Part shown: in pieces, positions 15,573-24,780 of the stretch
Position numbering within the stretch: position 1 is the stretch's first letter
Layout: every line of letters begins with the position of its first letter
From: Limnoglobus roseus
GTDB lineage: Bacteria; Planctomycetota; Planctomycetia; Gemmatales; Gemmataceae
Length of the DNA: 64,000 nucleotides
Reading direction: 5' to 3'
NCBI RefSeq assembly: GCF_008254045.1
Contig: NZ_CP042425.1
Location: forward strand, 9,252,163 to 9,316,162
Program-made: the position numbers and the translations under genes
The notes under the pieces: generated by a model
What the model was told of the DNA's origin: nothing
The model's database searches: none
Seen by the model: only the letters and a program-made list of their open reading frames with translations

Positions 15573-17395
15573 CCGACATCCGGCCGCAGCATGTACGGTC
15601 CGAGTAACCCCAAGCCGACGAGGTACGCGATCACTCCGGCGAACGCCGGGACGAGGTGGCCGAGGTCGGTGTAGTCGACCGCGAAATGCACCGCTAGCGC
15701 CGGCGTGTACCCTACCATGCCGGCGGCGAAAAGCGTCCACCACAGCCACGCTTGCCGCGCACGGATGCCCCAGAGGCACGTCAGCAGTTGCACGATGCCG
15801 AAGCAAATCAACATGCCGCCGAACGTCGCCCGGTCGTGGGCAATCAACGGCAGCAACTTCGGATTCGCGACCGCGAGGTCGTTCGCCGTCGTTCGCATGA
15901 ACGCCAAGTCTTCCGGCACGAACACGACCGTCATGCCGAACCCGCCGATCACGACGCCGGCCCCTAACACGCCGATGGCGTGGAGGATCAGAATGAGTTG
16001 CCCCCACAGGCCGAGCCGCCACCGGCGATCCGTTCGCGTGGGTTGGTGGCGCGGCGGCCGGTTCGGGCCGAGGTCGGCGTAGACGGCGAGCAGCAGGAAC
16101 TGGAACAGCACGCCGGTAACGAAGGCGTGCAGCACGTCGAGGTAGCCGTAGCCGAGGAAAAAGAAGAACGTGAGGAAGCCGACGCCCGCGGAGTCGATGA
16201 CGGCTACTTGCGCCCAGTGATGGCCCCGGCGGATGGCCCCGAGCGACAGGCCGACGTACATCACGCCAAGGGCGATCATCGTGCCGGCGAGAGTCACGCG
16301 GTCGTGGGCCATGAACGGCAACAGCCGCGGGTTCACGTCACGGAGTTGGCCGCAGGTCATGCCGACGAACTGCTCGTCGTAGGGCAGCACGACCCGCGTG
16401 GCGGCGATGCCGAGCGCGAGCACCGAGCCGACGGCCATGCCGAGGCCCATGAGCAGCGTCCAGAACCACGACCGCTGCGGCGGTCGCACGGCCGGTTCGG
16501 GTTCATCCGTGACCGTGCGGGCGAGGAACGCTTCGTTGACAGCCTTCACGAGCCCTGGCCCTGTGAAGACCAGGCCGCTGTCAACTTCCACCAAGTCCGC
16601 GCCCGTGTCCCGCAGGGCCAGCGCGTCGGCGGCTTCGTGAACCCCACCGCGGGCAATGATCGCGAACGCCGGGCCGAACCGTTCACGGAGAGTCGAGACG
16701 AGTTTCAACGCCGGTTCGCGGGCCGTCGCGCCGATTTCGCTTCCGCCGTCTCTCCGCGGAATCGCGCCCCCGACAACCGCGCCCACGGCCCTTTCAAGGA
16801 ATTGCAGATCTTGAAGGTCCGCGACGATCGGCAACAGTGGCCGGCCGCATGCCGCAGACGATAGCAGCCGGGCCGGCACGGCGATCAGGCTCGCTTGCGG
16901 CGACACGGCCTCCACAAGTTCCGCAAGTTCATCGGCCGTTCTTGCGGCGAGCCGGACAATCACTGGCACGCCGATGCGGGCCGCTTCTGCGAGTTTCGGC
17001 CGGGCCGTCGCCAACCCGAGCGGTGGGTGTGAGTTGGGAAAGGCAATCGTCTCCGAGGCGTCGTGCCGTTCGACCCGCAGCGGGTGCGGCGGTTCCGCCA
17101 GCCCGATCGGCCCCACGTCGAGGAAGCCGACGCCGAACCGGGCGAGCGCGGGCAGCGCGACGGCTTCTACGTCCAAGCCCGGCCCCAGACCGACGGCGGC
17201 TGGGAACTTCGTTCCGAGCACAGTGACGGCCAACCGTGGGTCCGGCCGCATGTGGCCGAGCAGGTCGATGAGTTGACCGCCGAACGGCAGTCTCGCGAGG
17301 CGGCCCATGAAGCCGAGCGCGAACGAGCGAGCCGCCCGGGCCGGGAGCCGGTACAGCAGCGGGCGGGACACGGTGCGGTAAAACCAGTCCGGCAT
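15554..17395 (-). CDS. Degenerate dihydroorotate-dehydrogenase-like domain fused to a duplicated membrane domain
   Basis: A 613-residue fusion. Residues about 1-292 follow the class 2 dihydroorotate dehydrogenase plan: an N-terminal helix pair, VGLGPGLDVEAVALPAL, VPVIVRLAA, IIARGGVHEAADAL, and FTGPGLVKAVNEAF at the phosphate loop. Key positions differ: the Lys of the usual GxDKN motif is Val76, and the INxSSPN catalytic-loop region (about 164-178) is not recognisable. Residues 309-440 and 462-602 are two copies of a membrane domain, each preceded by a similar segment (NPRLLPFMAHDRVTLAGTMI and NPKLLPLIAHDRATFGGMLI). Catalysis of pyrimidine synthesis is therefore doubtful. The start at 17395 (MPDWFYRTV) excludes a non-coding-looking extension. 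The gene lies 100 nt after the LptB-like gene. Confidence 0.75.
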   Translation of the reverse strand: MPDWFYRTVSRPLLYRLPARAARSFALGFMGRLARLPFGGQLIDLLGHMRPDPRLAVTVLGTKFPAAVGLGPGLDVEAVALPALARFGVGFLDVGPIGLAEPPHPLRVERHDASETIAFPNSHPPLGLATARPKLAEAARIGVPVIVRLAARTADELAELVEAVSPQASLIAVPARLLSSAACGRPLLPIVADLQDLQFLERAVGAVVGGAIPRRDGGSEIGATAREPALKLVSTLRERFGPAFAIIARGGVHEAADALALRDTGADLVEVDSGLVFTGPGLVKAVNEAFLARTVTDEPEPAVRPPQRSWFWTLLMGLGMAVGSVLALGIAATRVVLPYDEQFVGMTCGQLRDVNPRLLPFMAHDRVTLAGTMIALGVMYVGLSLGAIRRGHHWAQVAVIDSAGVGFLTFFFFLGYGYLDVLHAFVTGVLFQFLLLAVYADLGPNRPPRHQPTRTDRRWRLGLWGQLILILHAIGVLGAGVVIGGFGMTVVFVPEDLAFMRTTANDLAVANPKLLPLIAHDRATFGGMLICFGIVQLLTCLWGIRARQAWLWWTLFAAGMVGYTPALAVHFAVDYTDLGHLVPAFAGVIAYLVGLGLLGPYMLRPDVGHFVSV

Positions 17396-17495
17396 GGCGA
17401 ACGGTTCGCGGGGCGTGGTGAATCTTCCTACGATCCGAACCGAAATGGAAGTGGCCGGGGCAACCGAATCGGCGAACAATCCGCCCCGGGACGGA

Positions 17496-18959
17496 TCAGG
17501 CCGCCCGTCGTGGCTCCAACTTCGCCCGCAGGTAGGCGATCTGCCGCAGGCGCACGTCATCGGCCTCGTCGGCTTGGAACGACAACGACTCGCCGGTGAT
17601 CTGCTCCAGCAGGCGGAAGGCGAGGTGGCGGATGTTCGGCTGCCGGCGTTCGAGCGCTTCCAGCAATACCGGCACCGCGTCCAAGCCCTTCAATGCCAAC
17701 TCGTGCCAGCCGTTCTGCCAGCCGTCGGTGTTCAACAGATCGACCATCCGCCGCATCTTCTCGTATTCCAGCATCTGCCGTGCGGGCTGGCTGAAACTGC
17801 CCGGCCCGGACGGGCCGAACGGTGCCGGCCCGCTCGGAACCGGGCCACGGATCGGCGGCAGCAACGGTGGGCCGAGGACGGTTTCGGGCGGCTTGGGTGC
17901 CGCTGGCGGGGGAGGCATTTCATCCTGAACGGTCACGGACGGCGACTTCCCCGGCAGCAAGTTTGCCGGTATGGGGTTCAGTGTGGGGCCCGACCGAGGG
18001 ATCGGATTCGGACTAGGTTTGGGCACAGGTCGACCACCGTTGGGTGGAGGTGGCGGGTCATCGTCCGGCGGATTCTTCTCCGCGTTCGTCGGCAGGTAGG
18101 GGTCGAGGATCGGACTCGGCGAAAGAGATTCCGGCGGCGGGGCGGGCGGCACGATTCGCGTTGTCTCGGCCCACGGAATTTGCGACGGCGTGGCCTGTCG
18201 GAGCGGCACGTAGTCGTCGGCGAAGGTGTTGCCGAGGTACTCGCGGATCGCCACCGGGTCGCTCTTGATGTGGTCCGGCGTGCCGTAGGCGATGACCTTG
18301 CCGTCCTTGATGAGGTAGCTGCGATCGGTGATCTTCAACACCTCGCGGACGTTGTGGTCGGTCAGCAGCACGCCGATGCCCTGGGTCGCCAGGTCGCGGA
18401 TGTTGTGCCGGATGTCCTCGGTGGTCAGCGGGTCCACGGCCGCGAACGGTTCGTCGAGTAGGATGAGGAGCGGTTCACACACGAGGCAGCGGGCGATTTC
18501 GAGCCGCCGCTTCTCCCCGCCGGAACACCGGGCAGAGTTGTTCTTGCGAACGTGCTGGAGGTTGAACCGCGTGAGCGCCTGGTCGGTGCGGTCCCATCGC
18601 TCGGTGCGGGTCAACCGCCGGCCGAGCGAACGACTCCGCGGCAGGGCTTCGAGGATGGCGAGCAGGTTTTGTTCGACCGACAGCTTCTTGAAGACGCTCT
18701 GCTCTTGCGACAGGTAGCCCATGCCCAACCGTGCCCGGCGGAACATCGGCAACGTCGTTACGTCCTTGTCGGCGAACAGCACCTGGCCCTCGTTGGGCGT
18801 GAGTTGGCCGGTCGCCATGCGGAAGCTGGTCGTCTTACCGGCCCCGTTCGGGCCGAGGAGGCCGACGACTTCGCCCGCGTTCACGTCGAACGAGACGCCG
18901 TTCACGACGGTCCGCGAGCCGAATCGCTTCACCAACCCGCGAACTTCCAACAAGGCCAT
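17496..18959 (-). CDS. lptB: LptB-type ABC ATPase with proline-rich linker and helical C-terminal domain
   Basis: Residues 1-245 are an LptB-like ATPase that would power lipopolysaccharide transport. Motifs are GPNGAGKTTSF, LGMGYLSQEQSVFKKL (LptB-specific), signature CSGGEKRRLEIAR and LLDEPFAAVDP, then TDHNVREVL. LptB proteins are normally about 240 residues, but this one has 487. A Pro-rich stretch covers about 265-395 (PPDDDPPPPPNGG). A helical HEAT-like tail follows (LALKGLDAVPVLLEALERRQ). The signature has Cys in place of the usual Leu. The start at 18959 (MALLEVRGLVKRF) is preferred over the open frame to 19205. The downstream gene is the DHODH-like fusion. Confidence 0.85.
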   Translation of the reverse strand: MALLEVRGLVKRFGSRTVVNGVSFDVNAGEVVGLLGPNGAGKTTSFRMATGQLTPNEGQVLFADKDVTTLPMFRRARLGMGYLSQEQSVFKKLSVEQNLLAILEALPRSRSLGRRLTRTERWDRTDQALTRFNLQHVRKNNSARCSGGEKRRLEIARCLVCEPLLILLDEPFAAVDPLTTEDIRHNIRDLATQGIGVLLTDHNVREVLKITDRSYLIKDGKVIAYGTPDHIKSDPVAIREYLGNTFADDYVPLRQATPSQIPWAETTRIVPPAPPPESLSPSPILDPYLPTNAEKNPPDDDPPPPPNGGRPVPKPSPNPIPRSGPTLNPIPANLLPGKSPSVTVQDEMPPPPAAPKPPETVLGPPLLPPIRGPVPSGPAPFGPSGPGSFSQPARQMLEYEKMRRMVDLLNTDGWQNGWHELALKGLDAVPVLLEALERRQPNIRHLAFRLLEQITGESLSFQADEADDVRLRQIAYLRAKLEPRRAA

Positions 18960-19071
18960 GTCCGTGCCCCCGCCCGCCGTGTGAGTCCGTTCCACCAGGG
19001 CTTGTACCGAAGATGCGCGGATCGGGCAAGCCGAGTGTGACAACCGCGGCCGGGGGCTGTATCCCAACTCC

Positions 19072-20460
19072 ATGAAACCGATCATCCTCATCAACGCCGT
19101 GGGCCTGACGCCGCGGTTGCTGGAACACGCCCCCCGCCTGTCGGCCGTCGCGAAAGCGGGCTGGGTCGCGAACATGCCCGAGGTGCTGCCGGCCGTCACC
19201 TGCACGGCTCAGGCGACGATCCTCACCGGGCAATTGCCGAGCGCCCACGGCGTGGTCGCGAACGGCTGGCTGTTCCGCGACACGAACGAGGTCCGCTTCT
19301 GGCAGCAGTCGAACCGGCTGATGCAGGCCGAGCCGGTGTACGCGACGGCGAAGCGACGGGCGAAGGAACGCGGCCGGCACTTCGAGGCGGCGAAGCTCTT
19401 CTGGTGGTTTAACCAGGGGGCAGACGTCGAATTCAGCGTGACGCCGAAGCCTTGGTACGGCGTGGACGGCAATAAGGCGTTCGGCATCTCCTCAAGCCCC
19501 GCCGGCCTAGAGATGGCCATGAGTTTAGAACGGATGTACGGCCGCTTCCCATTCCCAAGCTTCTGGGGACCGACGGCCGGCCGCAAATGCACCGAATGGA
19601 TCGCGGAGGCCGCCGGGCAGGTCGTTTTCGAGTGGACACCGGACCTGACGCTCGTGTACCTGCCGCACTTGGACTACGAACCGCAGCGGCACGGACCAAG
19701 TGGTTGCGACATGGCGAAGCACGTGCGGGAACTCGACGACGCCTGTGCACCGCTGCTCGACGCGGCGACGAAAGCCGGGGCCGACGTGTGGGTGGTCAGC
19801 GAGTACGGCCACTGTGACGTGGACACGCCGGTGCTGCCGAACCGCGTTCTGCGGGCGACGGGCCTTCTTTCCGTGCGGCGAGGGCCGTTCGGCGAGCAAC
19901 TCGACCTGTACGACAGCCGGGCGGTCGCCGTCGTCGATCACCAGTTGGCCCACGTTTACGTGAAGGACGCCGCCGACATTCCGCGCGTGCGGGACTTGCT
20001 CGCCCCGCTCGAAGGCGTGGACCGCGTCCTCGTCGGCGACGAGCGATCGGCGATTGGTCTCGATCACGAGCGGTCAGGCGAGATCGTCTTGCTGGCGAAG
20101 CCGACGGCGTGGTTCGCGTACCCGTTCTGGCTCGACGACGCGGCCGCCCCGGACTACGCGCGGGCGGTGGCCATCCACCACAAGCCCGGCTTCGACCCGT
20201 GCGAACTGTTCTGGGATCCGAAGCTGTTCGCCCCGAAGTTGCGGGCGGCGAAACGATTGATTCAGAAGAAGCTCGGCTTCCGCACGATCTTCGACGTGGT
20301 GCCGCTCGACCCGACCCTCGTCCGAGGCAGTCACGGGCTGGCCGCGAGCGACCCGCGGGACCGGCCCGTTCTGATCGGGCACGGGCCGAACCCCGGCGAG
20401 AGCGTGCCGATGACCGGCGTGCGGGACTTGTTGTTGAACGCGCTCGATCTTCAAGACTGA
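19072..20460 (+). CDS. Alkaline-phosphatase-superfamily phosphodiesterase (nucleotide pyrophosphatase-like)
   Basis: A 462-residue cytoplasmic-looking member of the alkaline phosphatase fold; it has no signal peptide. The nucleophile Thr is in PAVTCTAQATILTGQLPSAHG, and metal ligands are expected in YLPHLDYEPQRHG and VVSEYGHCDV, with a late IHHKPGFD. The first metal-binding Asp of most relatives is replaced: the first strand reads ILINAVGLTPRLL. A whole subfamily may share this feature. The substrate is unknown. It is divergent from the LptB-like gene (112 nt apart) and convergent with the isomerase-like gene. Confidence 0.8.
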   Translation: MKPIILINAVGLTPRLLEHAPRLSAVAKAGWVANMPEVLPAVTCTAQATILTGQLPSAHGVVANGWLFRDTNEVRFWQQSNRLMQAEPVYATAKRRAKERGRHFEAAKLFWWFNQGADVEFSVTPKPWYGVDGNKAFGISSSPAGLEMAMSLERMYGRFPFPSFWGPTAGRKCTEWIAEAAGQVVFEWTPDLTLVYLPHLDYEPQRHGPSGCDMAKHVRELDDACAPLLDAATKAGADVWVVSEYGHCDVDTPVLPNRVLRATGLLSVRRGPFGEQLDLYDSRAVAVVDHQLAHVYVKDAADIPRVRDLLAPLEGVDRVLVGDERSAIGLDHERSGEIVLLAKPTAWFAYPFWLDDAAAPDYARAVAIHHKPGFDPCELFWDPKLFAPKLRAAKRLIQKKLGFRTIFDVVPLDPTLVRGSHGLAASDPRDRPVLIGHGPNPGESVPMTGVRDLLLNALDLQD

Positions 20461-20464
20461 AAAC

Positions 20465-20567
20465 ATGGCCCGCAGATGACGCGGATTTCAACGCAGACGA
20501 AGATGATCCAGAAAGAATTCTGATCAAGATTTCATCTGCGCTCCGATCTACGTTATCTGTGGGCCAT
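20465..20567. repeat. Imperfect inverted repeat (CGCAGA family), copy 2
   Basis: The left arm ATGGCCCGCAGATGACGCGG... pairs with the right arm, which on the other strand reads ATGGCCCACAGATAACGTAG.... Both arms continue to an inner GATC. It occupies the whole gap between two convergent genes and may stop transcription from both sides. It is related to the element at 11580-11662. Confidence 0.75.
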
Positions 20568-20574
20568 TCTTCAT

Positions 20575-21462
20575 TCACCCCAACAGCTTCCGCAGTTCCT
20601 TCACGTACTTCGGGATCGCCACCTTCGGGTCGGCAGCCGCCTCGTACTCCAAGGCCAAGTAGCCGTGGAAGTTCGCGTCCTTCAGAATCTTCACGTACCG
20701 GCCTAGGTCCGCCTCTTCCTTCTTGCCGCCGGCCGGTTGGACCTCCGTCTTGATCTGGCAGACCACGCCGTAAGGGGCGATCTTCGAGACATCGGCGTAC
20801 GGGTCGGCCGTGTGGAAGTTGCCGGTGTCGATGTTCACGCCGAGGTTCGGACTCTTGATCGGCTTCACGAGCGCCAGTAGTTGTTCCGGCGTGGCCGTGA
20901 TGCCACCGTGGTTTTCGAGGGCGAGCAGGACGTTGTGCTTCGCCGCGACTTCCAGGCACTCTTCCATCGCGGCGATGACCCGCGCCTGAGCCATCTCCAG
21001 CGTTTCACCTTTCTCCAGGTTGCCCGCGAAAATACGGACCGTCTTCGCCCCGAGTTTCGCGGCCCGCACGGTCCAGTCCTTCACGAGGTCGATCTGCACC
21101 TTCCGCTTCGCGTCGTCCTTCACGCAGAAGTTGTTGCCGACCGGCACGCCGGAGATGGCGAGCTTCTTCTTAGCGGCGTGCTCCTTCACCTTGTCCAGAT
21201 AGGCGTCGGTCGTCTCGGCGAAGTAGTACGACGTGAGTTCGACCGCATCCAGCGGCAGGTCGGCCGCGAGGTCGATGAACTCGAACAGCGTCATCGTCGG
21301 CTTCTTCAGATCGAGGAACTGCCGGTAGCCGTAGGCCGCGAGGCTGAGCTTGATGTCCGCCTTCGACCCAGGGCGAACGATCGGCTCGATGGCGGGCAGA
21401 AGCGGGGCGGCGAGCGTGGCGGCACCGGCCGCGAGAAAGGAGCGACGGGAGAGGAGTGGCAT
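20575..21462 (-). CDS. Exported sugar phosphate isomerase/epimerase-like protein (xylose isomerase-like TIM barrel)
   Basis: A 295-residue protein with a Tat-type signal (SRRSFLAAGAATLAAPLLP). The AP-endonuclease-2/xylose-isomerase-like barrel follows: LPLDAVELTSYYF, KLGAKTVRIFAG, VLLALENHGGITATPEQLL, LGVNIDTGNF and HGYLALEYEA. The Glu, Asp and late Glu positions typical of the metal site are present (LENHGG, NIDTGNF, ALEYE). Such proteins are common in planctomycetes and act on sugars or inositol-type compounds; the substrate here is unknown. The gene is convergent with the phosphodiesterase and shares the repeat at 20465-20567 as boundary. Confidence 0.82.
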   Translation of the reverse strand: MPLLSRRSFLAAGAATLAAPLLPAIEPIVRPGSKADIKLSLAAYGYRQFLDLKKPTMTLFEFIDLAADLPLDAVELTSYYFAETTDAYLDKVKEHAAKKKLAISGVPVGNNFCVKDDAKRKVQIDLVKDWTVRAAKLGAKTVRIFAGNLEKGETLEMAQARVIAAMEECLEVAAKHNVLLALENHGGITATPEQLLALVKPIKSPNLGVNIDTGNFHTADPYADVSKIAPYGVVCQIKTEVQPAGGKKEEADLGRYVKILKDANFHGYLALEYEAAADPKVAIPKYVKELRKLLG

Positions 21463-21492
21463 GAGAAGTTCTCCACAGGAATGAACAAGATA

Positions 21493-22077
21493 TCAGTCTC
21501 GGCGGTCGTCGTAGTCGTCGTCGTATCGGTCACCTCGTCGATCGCGGCGATCACGGCGGTCATCATAGTCGTCATCTTCATCCGCATATCTTCGGCTGCC
21601 CCGGCGCGACCGTCCTTCATCTCGCCTGTCATCACCTTCAGGCCCACTATTCTCAACGAGTTCCGTCTTGTAACCCGCAATCTGCCGGTAGTAAATGCAG
21701 AAACAAACCAAGGCGATTAAGCCGAAGATTGCTCCGACGACAGGAATGATACTCGCGAGTACACAACCACAGTATGTGAGTCCCACCGAGCTACCGAAAT
21801 CGCTTCGCACCCGCCAGCCACGATCTCGGTACTCGTTCTTCAGAGAACTAGAAACACGGTTAACCACGATGAACATCCACACCAAGTTCACAAATGGTAC
21901 GAGCCACAACCACACACTTCCAGGCTCAATGTCCCGATTCCGAGGGCTGATCTGTTGCAGGCAGCGGGACAAGTTTAGCAGAAACAAAATTTGGATTGCG
22001 AGTACGACTCCGATGATAACGAGCAACATCATGAAAAAGTAACTTGCACCGCCGTCGTTATCAAACTGGGCGAACAT
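21493..22077 (-). CDS. Small membrane protein with Asp/Arg-rich C-terminal tail
   Basis: A 194-residue protein of unknown function. There are three to four hydrophobic segments: FFMMLLVIIGVVLAIQILFL, VWLWLVPFVNLVWMFIVV, LTYCGCVLASIIPVVGAIFG and LIALVCFCIYY. The loop motif NLSRCLQQISPRNRDIEPG precedes the second helix, a pattern I associate with a planctomycete family. The last 45 or so residues are almost only Asp, Arg, Tyr, Gly and Ser (YADEDDDYDDRRDRRDRRG) and should be cytoplasmic and disordered. The base composition of the gene body is lower in GC than that of its neighbours. Confidence 0.75.
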   Translation of the reverse strand: MFAQFDNDGGASYFFMMLLVIIGVVLAIQILFLLNLSRCLQQISPRNRDIEPGSVWLWLVPFVNLVWMFIVVNRVSSSLKNEYRDRGWRVRSDFGSSVGLTYCGCVLASIIPVVGAIFGLIALVCFCIYYRQIAGYKTELVENSGPEGDDRRDEGRSRRGSRRYADEDDDYDDRRDRRDRRGDRYDDDYDDRRD

Positions 22078-22098
22078 ATTGCGCTCCTGGGATTGGGT

Positions 22099-24780
22099 TT
22101 ACTTCGCCAGCAACAGTTGCCGCAGCACGTAGGGCAGGATGCCGCCGTGCTGGTAGTAGAGCACTTCCTGCGGCGTGTCGACCCGCAGGAGGGCGTCGAA
22201 CGTCTTGTCGCCGGCCTTGATGGTGACGAACACTTTGCCCGTGCCGACCTTCTTCAGGGCGTCCGGGATGCCGTGAATTTCGATCACTTCCTCGCCGGTC
22301 AGGCCGAGGGACGTGACCGAGTCGTTCGGCTTGAACTGGAACGGCAGCACGCCCATGCCGACGAGGTTGCTGCGGTGGATGCGTTCGTAACTCTCGGCAA
22401 TCACGGCCTTCACGCCGAGGAGGTTCGTGCCCTTCGCGGCCCAGTCGCGGCTCGACCCGCTGCCGTACTCTTTGCCGCCGAGGATGACCAACGGCGTGCC
22501 GGCTTGCTGGTACTTCATCGAGGCGTCGAAGATGCTCATCTGCTCGCCGGTCGGCAGGAACCGCGTCACGCCGCCCTCGACGCCGGGCACGAGTTGGTTC
22601 TTCAGTCGAATGTTGGCGAACGTGCCGCGCATCATCACGTCGTGGTGGCCGCGGCGGGCTCCGTACTGGTTAAAGTCCTTCGGCTCGACGCCGTGCGAGA
22701 TCAGGTACCGGCCGGCCGGCGAGTCTTTCTTGATGTTCCCGGCCGGGCTGATGTGGTCGGTCGTGATGCTGTCGCCGAGGACGGCCAAGCACCGCGCGCC
22801 GACGATGTCCTGCACGGCCGATGGTTCAGTGCCCATGCCGACGAAGTACGGCGGGTTGGCAATGTACGTGGAGGTCGGCACCCAGGCGTAGCGGTCGCCG
22901 GTCGGGATGCTCAGTGCCCGCCAGTTCTCGTCGCCGTCGTAGACACTCGCGTAGGTCTTCTTGTAGCTCTCCTGCGTGATGGCCGTGTCGATCACGTCCT
23001 GCACTTCCTTCTGCGTCGGCCACACGTCCTTCAGGTAGACTTCTTTGCCGTCGGCCCCGGTGCCGAGGGAGTCCTTCTCCCAGTCGATGTCCACCTTGCC
23101 GGCGAGAGCGTAAGCCACGACAAGCGGCGGCGACGCGAGGTAGTTCGCCCGCACCTCGGCGTGAACGCGGCCCTCGAAGTTCCGGTTGCCGGACAACACC
23201 GCCGATACCACGAGGGCGTTCGAGGTGATCTCCTTGCTGATGCTCTCCGAGAGCGGGCCGCTGTTGCCAATGCACGTCGTGCAGCCGTAGCCGACGACGT
23301 GGAACCGCTGCTTTTCAAGTTCCGGCAGCAGGCCCGAGTTGGTCAGGTACTCGGTCACGACCTTCGAGCCGGGGGCGAGGCTCGTCTTCACCCAAGGCTT
23401 GGTGGCCAACCCCTTCGCGTTCGCCTTTTGGGCCACGATGCCGGCCGCGATCATGACCGACGGGTTCGAGGTGTTCGTGCAACTCGTGATGGCCGCGATG
23501 ACGACGCTGCCGTCGTGCAGTTGGCCGTGGCTCGACTCGTGCGAGACCGCGCCCACCATGGGCAGGCCGGCGGCACGCTTGGCAGCGTCCTTCAGCTTCG
23601 GCAGGTTGTCGCCGAAGTTCTGCTTCACGTCCGTCAGGGCCACGCGGTCCTGCGGTCGGGCGGGGCCGGCGAGGCTCGGCACGACCGTGGACAGGTCGAG
23701 TTCCATCGTGTCCGTGTACGTCGCGGCCGGCGTGTTCGCGTCGTGGAACAGCCCCTGCTCTTTCGCGTAGGCTTCGACGAGGGCGAGTTGCTCGTCGCTG
23801 CGACCGGTCTGGTGGAGGTACTTGATCGTCTCGGCGTCCACCGGGAAGATGCCGCAGGTCGCCCCGTACTCGGGGGCCATGTTCGCGATCGTCAGTCGGT
23901 CGGCCAACGACAGTTGCGGCAGGCCGGGGCCGAAGAACTCGACGAACTTGCCGACGACGCCCTTCTTGCGGAGCATCTGCGTGACCGTCAGCACGAGGTC
24001 CGTCGCGGTCGCGCCTTCCTTCAACTTGCCGATGAGTTTGAAGCCGACGACCTGCGGGATGAGCATCGTCACCGGCTGGCCGAGCATCGCGGCTTCCGCC
24101 TCGATGCCGCCGACGCCCCAGCCGAGGACGCCGAGGCCGTTGACCATCGTCGTGTGGCTGTCGGTGCCGACGAGCGTGTCCGGGTACGCGGTGCCGGCCT
24201 CGTCGACGAAGACGACGCGGGCGAGGAACTCGCAGTTGACCTGGTGAACGATGCCCGTCTCCGGCGGCACGACCTGGAAGTTGTTGAACGCCGTCTGCCC
24301 CCACCGCAGGAACGTGTACCGCTCCTGATTCCGCTCGTACTCCAACTTCGTGTTCTGCTGGAAGGACATCGGCGTGCCGGCCTCGTCCACCTGCACCGAG
24401 TGGTCGATGACCAACTCAACCGGCACGAGGGGGTTGATCTTCGCCGGGTCGCCGCCGAGGCTCTTCATGGCGTCCCGCATCGCGGCGAGGTCCACCACGC
24501 ACGGCACGCCGGTGAAGTCCTGCATCAGCACGCGGGCCGGGGTGAATGCGATTTCCACGTCGGGCTCGGCCTTCGCGTTCCAGTTGGCGAGGGCCTTGAT
24601 GTCCTTCGTCTGCACCGACAGGTTGTTCTCGCGGCGGAGGAGGTTTTCGAGCAGCACTTTGAGGGAGAAAGGGAGGTTCTTCGCGGCCGGGAATTGTTTC
24701 TCGAAAGCGTGCAGGCTGAAGATCGTGTACGACTTTTGGCCGACGGCGAGCGTGGCGCGCGTGTGGAAACTATTGAGCAT
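22099..24780 (-). CDS. acnA: Aconitate hydratase A
   Basis: Interconverts citrate and isocitrate in the citric acid cycle. The full-length monomeric AcnA/IRP-type enzyme has 893 residues. The 4Fe-4S Cys ligands are in ITSCTNTSNP and VGYGCTTCIGNSG. Other active-site motifs are VDLAAMRDAM, GTDSHTTMVNGLGVLGWGVGG, TTDHISPAG and GGKEYGSGSSRDWAAKG. The swivel domain with the SSRD Arg is complete. A 935-codon open frame on the opposite strand is a shadow of this gene. No other cycle gene is adjacent, though sdhCAB lies 7.7 kb away. Confidence 0.96.
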   Translation of the reverse strand: MLNSFHTRATLAVGQKSYTIFSLHAFEKQFPAAKNLPFSLKVLLENLLRRENNLSVQTKDIKALANWNAKAEPDVEIAFTPARVLMQDFTGVPCVVDLAAMRDAMKSLGGDPAKINPLVPVELVIDHSVQVDEAGTPMSFQQNTKLEYERNQERYTFLRWGQTAFNNFQVVPPETGIVHQVNCEFLARVVFVDEAGTAYPDTLVGTDSHTTMVNGLGVLGWGVGGIEAEAAMLGQPVTMLIPQVVGFKLIGKLKEGATATDLVLTVTQMLRKKGVVGKFVEFFGPGLPQLSLADRLTIANMAPEYGATCGIFPVDAETIKYLHQTGRSDEQLALVEAYAKEQGLFHDANTPAATYTDTMELDLSTVVPSLAGPARPQDRVALTDVKQNFGDNLPKLKDAAKRAAGLPMVGAVSHESSHGQLHDGSVVIAAITSCTNTSNPSVMIAAGIVAQKANAKGLATKPWVKTSLAPGSKVVTEYLTNSGLLPELEKQRFHVVGYGCTTCIGNSGPLSESISKEITSNALVVSAVLSGNRNFEGRVHAEVRANYLASPPLVVAYALAGKVDIDWEKDSLGTGADGKEVYLKDVWPTQKEVQDVIDTAITQESYKKTYASVYDGDENWRALSIPTGDRYAWVPTSTYIANPPYFVGMGTEPSAVQDIVGARCLAVLGDSITTDHISPAGNIKKDSPAGRYLISHGVEPKDFNQYGARRGHHDVMMRGTFANIRLKNQLVPGVEGGVTRFLPTGEQMSIFDASMKYQQAGTPLVILGGKEYGSGSSRDWAAKGTNLLGVKAVIAESYERIHRSNLVGMGVLPFQFKPNDSVTSLGLTGEEVIEIHGIPDALKKVGTGKVFVTIKAGDKTFDALLRVDTPQEVLYYQHGGILPYVLRQLLLAK

